Shown here: one piece after another, positions 8,388 through 17,792 of the stretch
Layout: every line of letters starts with the position of its first letter
How positions within the stretch are numbered: the first letter of the stretch is position 1
Source of the DNA: Cellulosilyticum ruminicola JCM 14822
GTDB lineage: Bacteria; Bacillota; Clostridia; Lachnospirales; Cellulosilyticaceae
Direction of reading: 5' to 3'
Assembly (NCBI RefSeq): GCF_001311925.1
Contig: NZ_BBCG01000024.1
Span: 1-49,918 of the forward strand
DNA length: 49,918 nt
The notes under the pieces: generated by a model
Told to the model about the DNA's origin: nothing
What the model saw: the letters and a program-made list of their open reading frames with translations, nothing else
Database searches by the model: none
Translations under genes and position numbers: made by a program

Positions 8388-9929
8388 TTAATCATTACTA
8401 ATGGTTTCTAATACACTTTCAATTTTAGCTTCTGGTGACTGCTTATAAACATTCATGCCTAACTCTCTCATCTTAGCTGATGTGATTTCACCTATTGAAA
8501 TAAGCTTAACCCCTTCTAATTTTAAAAGATTTTCGCATCCTAATATTTCCATAAAATAAGTAGCTGTAGAAGCACTTGTAAATGTAATATAATCAACTTC
8601 TTTATTTTCTAATAAAGCCACAAGTTCAGTGCGTCTTTCTTCTAAACTTTTTACTTCTTCTAACCCATTAATAGAAGTTTGTGTGTCCATGACTGTCTCA
8701 TATACTGTTGCATATGTGAGCTCACAAATCTTATCTAATGAATCTCTTAAAAAGTCTCTGGCATTTGTAGCTTGTGGTAATAAAACTTTATCTTCTTTTC
8801 GAAGCATCTTTTCAAGACTTGTATATAGCGATTCTGCTACAGCTTTTTCTGGCACAATATCCGCTAAGATTCCTTTTTCTCTAAGAACCTTTTCTGTAAT
8901 AGCACCTATAGCTGCTACCTTCACATTACCTAATGCCCTTAAATCTTTACCAGACTCAAGTAAATTTTTAAAGAATATTTCTACTGCATTTTGACTTGTA
9001 AACACAATATAGTTATAAGTATCTATTTGAGCTATAGCTGATTTTAAAACTGTTTGATCTTCATTTTCTTTAATAGAAATTGTAGGTAGTTCAATGGCTC
9101 TTCCACCTTCATCTTGAATACGGCTTACAAGCTGACTACTTTGTGTTCTTGCACGAGTTACCATGATTCGTTTACCAAAGAGAGGTCTATTTTCAAAGAA
9201 GTTAAGTTTTTCTCTATATCTCACAACATCCCCTACTACGATTAAAGTAGGTGGTTTCACTCCTTCTCTAAGTGCAATTTCATAAATTTCTTCAAGATTT
9301 CCTGTTACCACACTTTGGTTATAACATGTTGCCCAGCTAATAAGGGCTACTGGTGTGTCTTTTGATTTACCTGCTGCCATTAACTTAGTGGCGATTTTAT
9401 TTAAGTTAGCCACGCCCATTAAGAATACTAAAGTCCCTTTTAACTTACCTAATACATCCCAGTCTAATTCATCATTTTCATCTTTTAAATGCCCCGTAAT
9501 AACATGGAAAGATGAAGCCGCATCGCGGTGTGTAATTGGAATTCCCGCATAACATAAACCGCCAATAGCTGATGTAACTCCTGGTACGACTTCGAAATCT
9601 ATGCCTCTCTCATAGAGATATTCACCTTCTTCTCCGCCACGTCCAAATACGTAAGGGTCTCCTCCCTTAAGTCTAGCTACAATTTTACCTTCTGCTGCTT
9701 TGCGTGCAATTACTTCATTAATTTCATCTTGTGGCAATGTATGATTACTAGACGCTTTCCCTGCATCAATATATTCACATCCTGCTTTGCCTTGTTTTAA
9801 ATACTCACTATTTGCTAAACGGTCATATACGATTACATCTGCTTTTTGTAAGCATTCTAACGCTTTTAATGTTAATAATTTATAATCCCCTGGTCCTGCG
9901 CCAATGAGGTAAACTTTACCCTTTTTCAT
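8388..9929 (-). CDS. cobA-hemD: fused uroporphyrinogen-III C-methyltransferase / uroporphyrinogen-III synthase
   Basis: A 513-residue bifunctional protein. Residues about 1-243 are the SAM-dependent CobA domain: VYLIGAGPGDYKLLTLKAL at the N-terminus, RLKGGDPYVFGRGGEE, VVPGVTSAIGGLCYAGIPITHR. Residues about 250-510 are HemD, starting RPLFGKRIMVTRAR and ending with a TSASTATYF motif. HemD closes hydroxymethylbilane to uroporphyrinogen III, and CobA methylates it twice to precorrin-2, the branch point to B12 and siroheme. The fusion is common in clostridia. It overlaps hemC by 14 bp. No precorrin-2 dehydrogenase domain (CysG-B type) is attached. Confidence 0.95.
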   Translation of the reverse strand: MKKGKVYLIGAGPGDYKLLTLKALECLQKADVIVYDRLANSEYLKQGKAGCEYIDAGKASSNHTLPQDEINEVIARKAAEGKIVARLKGGDPYVFGRGGEEGEYLYERGIDFEVVPGVTSAIGGLCYAGIPITHRDAASSFHVITGHLKDENDELDWDVLGKLKGTLVFLMGVANLNKIATKLMAAGKSKDTPVALISWATCYNQSVVTGNLEEIYEIALREGVKPPTLIVVGDVVRYREKLNFFENRPLFGKRIMVTRARTQSSQLVSRIQDEGGRAIELPTISIKENEDQTVLKSAIAQIDTYNYIVFTSQNAVEIFFKNLLESGKDLRALGNVKVAAIGAITEKVLREKGILADIVPEKAVAESLYTSLEKMLRKEDKVLLPQATNARDFLRDSLDKICELTYATVYETVMDTQTSINGLEEVKSLEERRTELVALLENKEVDYITFTSASTATYFMEILGCENLLKLEGVKLISIGEITSAKMRELGMNVYKQSPEAKIESVLETISND

Positions 9930-10821
9930 TCTTAAATGCCTCCCTTACCTCTTCTGCTAACTTCTTGCCAATTAATACGGCTTCATCTTTATGTCCCGTT
10001 AAGCTTTTCTTAATCAAAATCGTTCCTTCTTCATCTCCATAGAGTCCTGTTAAAGTAATGTTTTCACCTTCTACTTTACAATATGCACCTACTGGTATAT
10101 GACAGCTTCCCTCTAAAGTATCTAAGAAACTTCTTTCTGCTTCCATCTGAATCTTAGCCGCTTCATCATATATAGATTTCATAAGTTCATCAATATGCGC
10201 ATCATTTTTACGTACTTCAATGGCAAGTATGCCTTGGGCTGGTGCCGGAATCACTTTCTCTGGTAATAAATAACAACTAATTTTATCTTTTAGTCCCACA
10301 CGTTTAAGTCCCGCTGCCGCAAGTACAACGCCATGTAAATTCTCCGTTTCAATCTTACGGATTCTTGTATCTACATTCCCTCTAATTGGTACAATATTTA
10401 AGTCCGGTCTTAAGGCTAAAAGTTGATACTTTCTACGTTTACTTCCTGTGCCAATTGTTGCTCCTTGTGGTAAATCTGCAAGTGTACTATAGCCTTCTTT
10501 TAAAACTAAAGCATCACGCATATCTTCTCTTGGTGGTGTATAAGAAAATTTAAGGCCTTCTGGCAATTTAGATGGCATATCCTTCATGCTATGTACAGCA
10601 AGGTCAATGCTGCCATCTAAAAGTTTGAGTTCTATTTCCTTTGTGAATAATCCTTTATCACCAATTTTATCTAATGGGATATTTTGAATCATATCTCCTT
10701 TAGTTTTGATAATCTCTACTTCAAATTCTACACCTGGGTTATGAGCTCTTAACTGATCTACTACCCAGTTTGTTTGTGTAAGCGCAAGTTTACTACCTCT
10801 TGTCCCAACTTTAACTTTCAT
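9916..10821 (-). CDS. hemC: hydroxymethylbilane synthase (porphobilinogen deaminase)
   Basis: A 301-residue enzyme that polymerises four porphobilinogens into hydroxymethylbilane. Family motifs: VGTRGSKLALTQTNWVV at the N-terminus, IKTKGD, KGLFTKEIE, DLAVHSMKDMP, GTGSKRRKYQL, RGNVDTRIRK and LEGSCHIPVGAYC, where Cys240 should hold the dipyrromethane cofactor. It overlaps cobA-hemD at its 3' end and is 5 bp from hemA, so it is tightly operonic. Confidence 0.95.
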   Translation of the reverse strand: MKVKVGTRGSKLALTQTNWVVDQLRAHNPGVEFEVEIIKTKGDMIQNIPLDKIGDKGLFTKEIELKLLDGSIDLAVHSMKDMPSKLPEGLKFSYTPPREDMRDALVLKEGYSTLADLPQGATIGTGSKRRKYQLLALRPDLNIVPIRGNVDTRIRKIETENLHGVVLAAAGLKRVGLKDKISCYLLPEKVIPAPAQGILAIEVRKNDAHIDELMKSIYDEAAKIQMEAERSFLDTLEGSCHIPVGAYCKVEGENITLTGLYGDEEGTILIKKSLTGHKDEAVLIGKKLAEEVREAFKNEKG

Positions 10822-10826
10822 TTTTA

Positions 10827-12074
10827 CTACCTCTCTTTATTCAAGTCAAATAACGTTTCTACAATCTGTGCATACTGCATTTTTTCTTCATGATCCTTTG
10901 TTCCTCTAAGCTTTACAATAGGCTCTCTTATTACCTTTCTAAGAGCACTTAAAAGGTACTTATTAATCATTTCCTGATCTTCTTCTGAAAGATTTAATTT
11001 CTTATTAATTTGATGCATTGTATTTTCACCAATCTGCTCACATCTTGCATTAAGTCCCCAAATAATCGGGTCCATACGTAAACTTTCAAGCCAGATATTT
11101 AACTCTTTCATGCTTTCCATTATCATCATTTCTGCCTGACCTACTAACTGCTGTCTTAAAGCATTATTCGCCTCAGAAACAGCTTTCAAATCATCTATAT
11201 CATATAAATACACATCTTTGAGCTTTCTTACGCTTGGATCAATATCCCTAGGCATAGCAATATCCACCATATAGAGTGGCTTTTGACGCTTTGTAATATG
11301 TTCTTTTTTTAAGATTACATGTGGGGATGCCGTTGCACTCACCACAAAGTCTACATCGCCTAATATGTCATAGCGTTTTTCATAGAGAATAGGTGTAAGC
11401 CCTTCATACTTATCTGCTAAAGTCTCCGCTCTTGCATGGGTACGATTCGTTACATAAATTGTCTTTACCTTTTCTGCTTTAAGATATTTAATAGTCAGCT
11501 CATTCATTTTACCTACGCCAATAATTAATGCTTTCTTATCTTCTAGGCTGCCTTGTAACTCTTTTAAAAACTTTACCGAAATATGACTGACAGACAATGG
11601 ATGTTCCGACATTTTCGTTGTACTTTTAATTTCTTTAGCTGTTGTAACTGCTTCACGAAATACTTTGTTAAGCACTTTCTTACTTGTTCCCTCTGCCATA
11701 GCTAGCGTATGTGCATCTTTTACCTGTCCTAAAATTTGATCCTCACCTATAACAATGGAATCAAGTCCCGCTGCCACATGATATAAGTGTGATATGGCCT
11801 CACTGCCTATCTTTTCAAATAAATATTCCTTAATACGAGGTGCATCAAAATACGTTCTATAGAACTCTTTCACCAGTTCCACTTTATCTTCAATCTCATC
11901 ATCACAAATATAAATTTCACTACGATTACAAGTAGATAAAATAATACATTCTGCAACACCCGCCGCATTAAAAAAGTTTAATCCTTCAATTTTTTTACTC
12001 TCTGTAAATGCTACACATTCTCTTATCTCAATAGGACAAACCTTATGATTTACGCCTATTACTGCAATCTCCAT
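10827..12074 (-). CDS. hemA: glutamyl-tRNA reductase
   Basis: A 415-residue NADPH-dependent enzyme that reduces glutamyl-tRNA(Glu) to glutamate-1-semialdehyde, the first committed step of tetrapyrrole synthesis. Motifs: VIGVNHKVCPIEIRE, the catalytic cysteine in LSTCNRSEIY, GLDSIVIGEDQILGQVK, the nucleotide-binding IIGVGKMNEL, VTNRTHARAE and the C-terminal dimerisation helix region. The AAGGAGGTG ribosome site precedes ATG 12074. The 213-bp gap to cbiL upstream is by far the largest inside the operon and contains a perfect stem-loop, so an internal promoter or processing site is possible here. Confidence 0.94.
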   Translation of the reverse strand: MEIAVIGVNHKVCPIEIRECVAFTESKKIEGLNFFNAAGVAECIILSTCNRSEIYICDDEIEDKVELVKEFYRTYFDAPRIKEYLFEKIGSEAISHLYHVAAGLDSIVIGEDQILGQVKDAHTLAMAEGTSKKVLNKVFREAVTTAKEIKSTTKMSEHPLSVSHISVKFLKELQGSLEDKKALIIGVGKMNELTIKYLKAEKVKTIYVTNRTHARAETLADKYEGLTPILYEKRYDILGDVDFVVSATASPHVILKKEHITKRQKPLYMVDIAMPRDIDPSVRKLKDVYLYDIDDLKAVSEANNALRQQLVGQAEMMIMESMKELNIWLESLRMDPIIWGLNARCEQIGENTMHQINKKLNLSEEDQEMINKYLLSALRKVIREPIVKLRGTKDHEEKMQYAQIVETLFDLNKER

Positions 12075-12226
12075 AGTGCACCTCCTTCTAGCTAATTGAC
12101 CTATTTATATCATTTCTTAAAAAAACTTTACTAACCATTTAGCTCCTAAAATTCTTTTAAGAAATCCTATAAATAATATAATTTCTCTACGTTAATATCA
12201 TGTACAATTCTTGTATACTTTAATAG

Positions 12227-12260
12227 GCATGGTAAATAGAGCTCACCCTATTTACCATGC
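12227..12260. other. perfect 13-bp stem-loop between cbiL and hemA
   Basis: GCATGGTAAATAG (12227-12239) pairs perfectly with CTATTTACCATGC (12248-12260) around an 8-nt loop. Neither strand shows a T-run after it, so it is not a classical terminator. It lies in the only large gap of the operon, between the corrin-methylation genes and the hem genes. It may be an mRNA processing or stability element, or an operator dyad. Confidence 0.6.
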
Positions 12261-12287
12261 TATCATTGATGTTATTTTAACAACTTA

Positions 12288-12992
12288 TTATCTATTTAAT
12301 TTCTTATTAATTAAGATTGTAGAGAAGTATGAAATCTTATCTTTAAGCCCTACCTCTTTTAAATTCCTATAAACTACTTCACTTTCTTGTGAAGAATTAC
12401 TTACTAAAATAGCATACTCTAATAAATCATTTTCTTCAATCTTAGCGATGATTTTTTCAAAATTTCTGTAAACCTTCATTAATACTAATGAGTTATAATT
12501 TGCTAAAGCATAATCCAGTTTTTCTTCTGCTGTTGTACATGGTAGCACAATAAGTGGCTCTTTATCCATAACTAATGGAAAGTTTTGATTAGATGCAATA
12601 TGTGAGAATGATGAAATACCAGGAACAGTTTCTACCTTAATTCTCTCTTCTAAACGTTCCATAATATAAACATAAGTACTGTAAATCATAGGGTCTCCCA
12701 ATGTAATGAACCCTACTTCTTTACCAGCTTCTACATCTTTTACAACTTCATCAGCTATAGCATCCCATGCTTTAACTTTCTCCTCTGTATTGAAAGTCAT
12801 TGGAAAATGTCTTGTTTTGATTTCTAAATGATCATTTAAATGTGGTTTTACAATTGATAACGCTAAACTGCCTTCATCTTTACTAGATTCAGGTGTATAT
12901 AAAATATCTAGTTTATTTAAAACGTCTACAGCCTTAAGTGTTAAAAGTGAACTATCTCCAGGCCCTGTCCCAATACCATAAAATTTTGCCAT
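12288..12992 (-). CDS. cbiL: cobalt-factor II C20-methyltransferase (precorrin-2 C20 type)
   Basis: A 234-residue SAM-dependent methyltransferase of the corrin family. It opens with FYGIGTGPGDSSLLTLKAVDVL and shows TLGDPMIYSTYVYIMERL and VPGISSFSHIAS, as in CbiL/CobI. It methylates C20 of cobalt-factor II (cobalt-precorrin-2). It is followed upstream by cbiK (24 bp), which makes its cobalt-containing substrate. The assignment among corrin methyltransferases rests on the TPESS/STYVY pattern and is good. Confidence 0.92.
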   Translation of the reverse strand: MAKFYGIGTGPGDSSLLTLKAVDVLNKLDILYTPESSKDEGSLALSIVKPHLNDHLEIKTRHFPMTFNTEEKVKAWDAIADEVVKDVEAGKEVGFITLGDPMIYSTYVYIMERLEERIKVETVPGISSFSHIASNQNFPLVMDKEPLIVLPCTTAEEKLDYALANYNSLVLMKVYRNFEKIIAKIEENDLLEYAILVSNSSQESEVVYRNLKEVGLKDKISYFSTILINKKLNR

Positions 12993-13016
12993 GTTATTTC
13001 TCCTTTTATATTCTGT

Positions 13017-13790
13017 CTATGCAATGCTTTCTTTTGCGTGTGTAATGAAACGTTGTTGTACGCCTTCATATTCACCTAAGCCTTTGAAGATAATTTCTAC
13101 TTCATAACCAGCTTCTTCGAAAAGAGTTTTCCATGAATCCTCCTCATCACTAGCCATATCATTTGTAGCATGATCTCCTGCTACTAACATAAATGGTGTG
13201 AGATAGATTTTTTTGATATGATCTCTTTTAAGTCTCTTAAATACTTCACCTATTTCTGGATAACCTTCTACAGTTCCCACATAGATTTTCATATCCTCTT
13301 GATCAAACATATAGTCAAGAGCGCAGTAAGCAGAGTGTGCTGGATGCTCTGTCCCATGTCCCATAAATACAAGTCCTTCTCCTTCTTTAAGTTCTGGAAG
13401 TTCTTGTTTTAAAAGTGCTACAGTTTCTTTGTAGTCATTAATAAGTGTTAAAAGTGGACGCCCTAATGTAATCTTTTTAAATTTATCTTTATATACCTCT
13501 ACTTGGTCTTTAAGCTTTGTATATTCATCTCCACAAATAATGTGTAATGATTGTACAATGACTTCTTCATACCCTAATTCATAAATTCTTTGAAGCGCTT
13601 CTTCTGGATTATCAATCACAAATCCTTCTTCTCTTGCAATCTTTCTAATAACCATATCTGATGTGTACGCTCTAAAGAAATCATATCCTTCAAAAGCCTC
13701 TTTAATTTTATTTTCACATGCTACAATTGTCTTTTCTCTTGTATCTTGATAACTTGTACCAAAACTCACTACTAATACTGCCTTTTTCAT
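13017..13790 (-). CDS. cbiK: anaerobic sirohydrochlorin cobaltochelatase
   Basis: A 257-residue class II chelatase that inserts Co2+ into sirohydrochlorin (factor II). Motifs: VVSFGTSYQDTRE, the HIICGDEY stretch, the metal-binding histidine of MGHGTEHPAHSAY near 147, and LTPFMLVAGDHATNDM with the second histidine near 208. Its presence marks the cobalt-early, anaerobic pathway. No signal peptide, so it is cytoplasmic. A 104-bp gap separates it from cbiH. Confidence 0.94.
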   Translation of the reverse strand: MKKAVLVVSFGTSYQDTREKTIVACENKIKEAFEGYDFFRAYTSDMVIRKIAREEGFVIDNPEEALQRIYELGYEEVIVQSLHIICGDEYTKLKDQVEVYKDKFKKITLGRPLLTLINDYKETVALLKQELPELKEGEGLVFMGHGTEHPAHSAYCALDYMFDQEDMKIYVGTVEGYPEIGEVFKRLKRDHIKKIYLTPFMLVAGDHATNDMASDEEDSWKTLFEEAGYEVEIIFKGLGEYEGVQQRFITHAKESIA

Positions 13791-13894
13791 ATTGCTTCAT
13801 CCTCTACTTTTTTATTAACTCCCCACATCCTAGTTCTTTATCTGATTTAATTAAGCACATCTTATCTTATCTACTTATAAAAATCAATTATTTT

Positions 13895-14620
13895 CTATAC
13901 TGTATATCCTCTAGGCGTAATCATAAAATCTTCGTGAATAAATGTACTCTTATTTCCGATTACAACCATAGTTGTCATATCAACTACTTCATAATTCATT
14001 GTGTCAAATGTACAAATGATTTTTTCTTCACCTTCACGACCAGCATCTTTTACGATACCTACTGGTGTATCACCTGATTTAAATTCTCTCATAATGTTAA
14101 ATGCTTTTTCTAAATGATCTTTACGTCCTCTACTTCTTGGGTTATAAAGACAAATTACAAAATCCGCCTGCGCTGCTAATCTAAGTCTTTTTTCAATCAC
14201 TTTCCATGGTGTTAAAAGGTCACTTAAACTAATGTGGCAGAAATCATGCATAATAGGTGCTCCCAAAATACCTGCTGCTGCAATACTTGCTGTTACACCG
14301 GGGATAACTTTTACTTCTATCTTAGTTTCTTCTTTTGTAGCAAGTTCTAAGATAAGTCCTGCCATCCCATAAATCCCACTATCTCCACTACTGATCACTG
14401 CTACATTTTTACCTGTCTTAGCAATTTCAATAGCTTCTTTACAACGTTCAACTTCTTGACGCATGCCATTTTGCATTACTTCTTTGTCTATTAACATATC
14501 TTCAATTAATTTAATATAAGTTTTGTATCCTACAATAATATCAGCATTTTCAATTGCTTCAATTGCTTCTAATGTCATTGTTTCTTTGCCACCTGGGCCG
14601 ATTCCTACTACTGCAATCAT
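13895..14620 (-). CDS. cbiH: cobalt-precorrin-3B C17-methyltransferase
   Basis: A 241-residue methyltransferase of the CbiH/CobJ type, beginning IAVVGIGPGGKETMTLEAIEAIENADIIVGY-like (SAM site), with SSGDSGIYGMAGLILE, VIPGVTASIAAAGILGAPI and CLYNPRSRGRKDHLEKA. It carries out the ring-contracting methylation at C17 in the anaerobic route. In related operons cbiG lies next to it, but here cbiF follows directly upstream (59 bp gap) and no cbiG is present. Confidence 0.93.
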   Translation of the reverse strand: MIAVVGIGPGGKETMTLEAIEAIENADIIVGYKTYIKLIEDMLIDKEVMQNGMRQEVERCKEAIEIAKTGKNVAVISSGDSGIYGMAGLILELATKEETKIEVKVIPGVTASIAAAGILGAPIMHDFCHISLSDLLTPWKVIEKRLRLAAQADFVICLYNPRSRGRKDHLEKAFNIMREFKSGDTPVGIVKDAGREGEEKIICTFDTMNYEVVDMTTMVVIGNKSTFIHEDFMITPRGYTV

Positions 14621-14679
14621 TTCTAAATCCTCCTGATGTCTCTTATTCTATAATTACTTTTATTATATTCTAGTCTAAA

Positions 14680-15432
14680 TTATGATCTAAACTCATGTTT
14701 GAAATGTTTATCATAAAGCTTTGAGTAATTGTACTCTTTCCCTAAGAAACGCCCTACCATAATAAGAGCTGTTTTATTAATGCCAGCTTCTTTTACCTTT
14801 GCTACAATATCTTTAAGTGTGCCTCTAATTTGCTTTTCATCTTCCCATGTTGCTTTATAAACAACGGCCGCCTCTGTATCTTCTGGGTAACCACCTTTAA
14901 TAAGCTTTTCTACAACTTTTTCAATACCTTGTGTCGATAAGAAAATTACCATAGATGTTTGATGCTGTGCATATGATTCTAATGATTCTAATGGTGGTAC
15001 TGGTGTTCTGCCTTCCATACGTGTAATAATAACACTTTGTGAAACTTCTGGTACTGTATATTCTACCCCTAATGATGAAGCTGCACCTAAAAATGAGCTT
15101 ACCCCTGGAACACAATCGTATCCGATATCATATTTCGCAAGTTCCTCTACTTGTTCACGAATTGAACCATAGATTGAGAAATCTCCTGTTTGTAAGCGTA
15201 CTACTGTTTTACCAGCTCTTATGCCATTTACAAAGACTTCTGTGATTTCTTCTAAGTTCATATATGCACTATCATGAAGCTCACAGCCTTCTTTGCAATA
15301 ATCTAATAAATCTTTATTAATTAATGATCCCGCATAAACAACTACATCTGCCTCTGTAAGTATTTTATAGCCTTTAAGTGTAATTAATTCTTTATCTCCA
15401 GGTCCTGCGCCTACAAAATGTACTTTATTCAT
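14680..15432 (-). CDS. cbiF: cobalt-precorrin-4 C11-methyltransferase
   Basis: A 250-residue SAM-dependent enzyme. Diagnostic stretches: [62 protein letters not shown] and [19 protein letters not shown]-like, all typical of CbiF/CobM. It methylates C11 after ring contraction. It is placed between cbiT and cbiH. Confidence 0.94.
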   Translation of the reverse strand: MNKVHFVGAGPGDKELITLKGYKILTEADVVVYAGSLINKDLLDYCKEGCELHDSAYMNLEEITEVFVNGIRAGKTVVRLQTGDFSIYGSIREQVEELAKYDIGYDCVPGVSSFLGAASSLGVEYTVPEVSQSVIITRMEGRTPVPPLESLESYAQHQTSMVIFLSTQGIEKVVEKLIKGGYPEDTEAAVVYKATWEDEKQIRGTLKDIVAKVKEAGINKTALIMVGRFLGKEYNYSKLYDKHFKHEFRS

Positions 15433-15462
15433 TTTGTTCTCCTTTAACTATTTATTTTTTGT

Positions 15463-16017
15463 CTATTTTTTAGTTGCTTCGATTAAAAAGATAGGGTTAA
15501 AAGGCTTAAAGTACTCCCCTTTTCCTAGCTTATCTAATTTGCTTACACTAAGCATTGTAGCATCAATATCTTCAAAACCATATTTTCTAAATAACTTTAA
15601 GCATTCATTAAAAGTATCTAAAATAATAAAGTTGGCTACGATTCTTCCGCCTTCATTTAAAAGCTCATGACACCATTTAATGATTTCTTCAAGTTTAGCA
15701 CCTGTACCACCAATGAAAATCCCATCCATCTTTTCATCAATTTGAACTGGTGCATAACCTTCTATGATTTCCATATTGCTAAGCTCAAATTTATCTCTAT
15801 TTTGTTTAATAAGTTCTATAGCTGGCTCTTTGCATTCTACAACATAAACTTTCATTTCATCATAAGTTCTAGCCACTTCTACGCATACACTACCAGTTCC
15901 TGCACCTACATCTAAGAATGTCTTTTTGCCCTTTAAATCAAGTTTATTAATAGCAATAGCTCTTACTTCTTCTTTTGTAATAGGTACTTTACCTGTAATG
16001 AATTCACTATTTTTCAT
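15463..16017 (-). CDS. cbiT: cobalt-precorrin-6B C15-methyltransferase (decarboxylating) subunit
   Basis: A 184-residue Rossmann-fold methyltransferase: PITKEEVRAIAINKLDL at the N-terminus, then LDVGAGTGSVCVEVA as the SAM-binding motif I, and FIGGTGAKLEEII. CbiT methylates C15 and decarboxylates the C12 acetate; with CbiE it equals the fused CobL of aerobic organisms. It overlaps cbiE by 11 bp, in keeping with joint function. Confidence 0.94.
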   Translation of the reverse strand: MKNSEFITGKVPITKEEVRAIAINKLDLKGKKTFLDVGAGTGSVCVEVARTYDEMKVYVVECKEPAIELIKQNRDKFELSNMEIIEGYAPVQIDEKMDGIFIGGTGAKLEEIIKWCHELLNEGGRIVANFIILDTFNECLKLFRKYGFEDIDATMLSVSKLDKLGKGEYFKPFNPIFLIEATKK

Positions 16018-16621
16018 CTACTATCACCACCACATTCATTTCATAATTCTCTGTTTCCAAAACTTCTTCAGGTCTCAATTTTGTAATACGTTCATTATCA
16101 TAAGATAGGTTTTCGCCTATCCACATCATCTTATTTAAACCACTCTTAATAATTTCTTTAGCGATTTCATAAGGACCGATTTTATCATCTGTTACCATAG
16201 CTACTTTTTCATGAGCCAATATAAATGGGAAGTTTGGTATTTTGCCGTGACTACTTGTAATATATACATCATTCATATTCATAGGTATTTGACTAAACAT
16301 ATAAGTCGTCGCACTAATGCCTGAGATAATCTCAAAGCTGCCTTCTTCTAACTGCTCACTTAAGTATTTACCAATGCCATAAAGCATAGGATCGCCTGAA
16401 GCAACTACAGTGATTTCTTTATTTAAATAATTTACTTTAATAAACTGTAATATTTCTTTTAAATTATTGCCAATCTCTAATGTTTCTCCAGTAAACATCT
16501 CTTCTAAACTTTGTAAGTTTCGTTTGCCGCCTATTAAAACATCACTTTGTGCAATAGCCGCCTTACCTTTGTCTGTAATAAGTTTTATATTTCCTGGACC
16601 TAGGCCTACAATATTAATCAT
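16007..16621 (-). CDS. cbiE: cobalt-precorrin-7 C5-methyltransferase
   Basis: A 204-residue corrin methyltransferase starting INIVGLGPGNIKLITDKG, with IGGKRNLQSLEE, VVASGDPMLYGIGKYLSE and ISGISATTYMFSQIPMNM, typical of CbiE. It methylates C5. It overlaps both neighbours, cbiT (11 bp) and cbiD (8 bp), so the three are translationally coupled. Confidence 0.93.
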   Translation of the reverse strand: MINIVGLGPGNIKLITDKGKAAIAQSDVLIGGKRNLQSLEEMFTGETLEIGNNLKEILQFIKVNYLNKEITVVASGDPMLYGIGKYLSEQLEEGSFEIISGISATTYMFSQIPMNMNDVYITSSHGKIPNFPFILAHEKVAMVTDDKIGPYEIAKEIIKSGLNKMMWIGENLSYDNERITKLRPEEVLETENYEMNVVVIVDEK

Positions 16622-17765
16622 TGTCTACCTCCTCTACCTCAGGTGTTAACGGTGTATATCTTTCTAAAAGCGCATCTACACTTTCAGACCTTGCAAGTTC
16701 ATCTCCTGCCATAGTAAATAGGATAACCCCTATATTTATACTTTCATCTTGTAAATGGATTTTACATCTTGTTTCACATTTATCTCCAAGGATCTGATAA
16801 ACTTCCTGTAGTCCTTCTCTTTCAATAATCTCCAATGTAGCTTCTATCGTTAAGCAGCTCTCTACTTCTTTAAGAATTTCATATCTTACTCCCATTAATG
16901 CTAGGTTAGCAATCATTATCTCACTTCTTGCATCCGCCACCCTACTATGAGTATGAAAAATACCTGCTGCTACTTTAATAAGCTTTCCAAGATGTCCTGC
17001 TATGACAATCTTTTTGAAACCAATGCGCTTACATTCTACAAGCATATAACTTACAAAGTTACTCATACGCACGACATGTTTACTATCAATTTTTAAAACA
17101 TTGCTTACAAAGCGTTCACCATGATTTCCTGGTACTAATATAATTTCTTCGATGCCTTGGGCCTTCTTCATTTCAAGCTCTACAGAAAGTGAACGCTTCC
17201 AGCCTTCATCAGACATAGGTTCTACAATACCCGTTGTTCCTAAAATCGAAATGCCACCCATAATCCCCAGTCTTGGATTAAAAGTTTTTTTAGCAATTTC
17301 TACGCCTTCTGGTGCAGAAATAACAACCATCATTCCTCTATTTGTTCCAATGACACTACGTACTTCTTTACTAATCATCTGACGTGGCACTTTATTAATA
17401 GCTGCTTCGCCCACTGCCCCATCTAATCCTCTTTGTGTAATACGTCCTATACCAAGACCACCATCTATAGTTATTTTATTGTCTTCCTGCCATCTAACTG
17501 TGGCATAAATCATCATGCCATGAGTGGCATCCACATCATCTCCGCCATCTTTTTGAATAGCACAAGTAACGCTATCTGCATCTCTTATAATATGATGTAC
17601 TTTTAGATTTAAGACGATGCCCTTAGGCGTATCAATTTGTACTTCTTCGATATCCTCTCCTGTAAGCAGCATAAATGCTGCCGCTTTGGCAGCACCTGTG
17701 GCGCTACTTCCCGTTGTATATCCTCTGCGATATTTCTTCCCGTCTACATATACGAATTCTTCCAT
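16614..17765 (-). CDS. cbiD: cobalt-precorrin-5B C1-methyltransferase
   Basis: A 383-residue enzyme with the CbiD signature RRGYTTGSSATGAAKAA near the N-terminus, TPKGI, QKDGGDDVDATHGM, and GGISILGTTGIVEPMS around 190. The C-terminal half has VIAGHLGKLIKVAAGIFHTHSRVADAR. It methylates C1 and is specific for the anaerobic pathway. Its substrate, cobalt-precorrin-5B, is normally produced by CbiG, which is missing from this operon. Confidence 0.94.
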   Translation of the reverse strand: MEEFVYVDGKKYRRGYTTGSSATGAAKAAAFMLLTGEDIEEVQIDTPKGIVLNLKVHHIIRDADSVTCAIQKDGGDDVDATHGMMIYATVRWQEDNKITIDGGLGIGRITQRGLDGAVGEAAINKVPRQMISKEVRSVIGTNRGMMVVISAPEGVEIAKKTFNPRLGIMGGISILGTTGIVEPMSDEGWKRSLSVELEMKKAQGIEEIILVPGNHGERFVSNVLKIDSKHVVRMSNFVSYMLVECKRIGFKKIVIAGHLGKLIKVAAGIFHTHSRVADARSEIMIANLALMGVRYEILKEVESCLTIEATLEIIEREGLQEVYQILGDKCETRCKIHLQDESINIGVILFTMAGDELARSESVDALLERYTPLTPEVEEVDND

Positions 17766-17792
17766 TGTCTTCTCCTTGAAGCCTAAATCTCA

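Noticed and set aside
12075-12287. A missing small gene (for example cbiG or cbiJ) in the gap between cbiL and hemA
   Set aside because: The gap is only 213 bp and holds no open frame of useful length; it contains a stem-loop.
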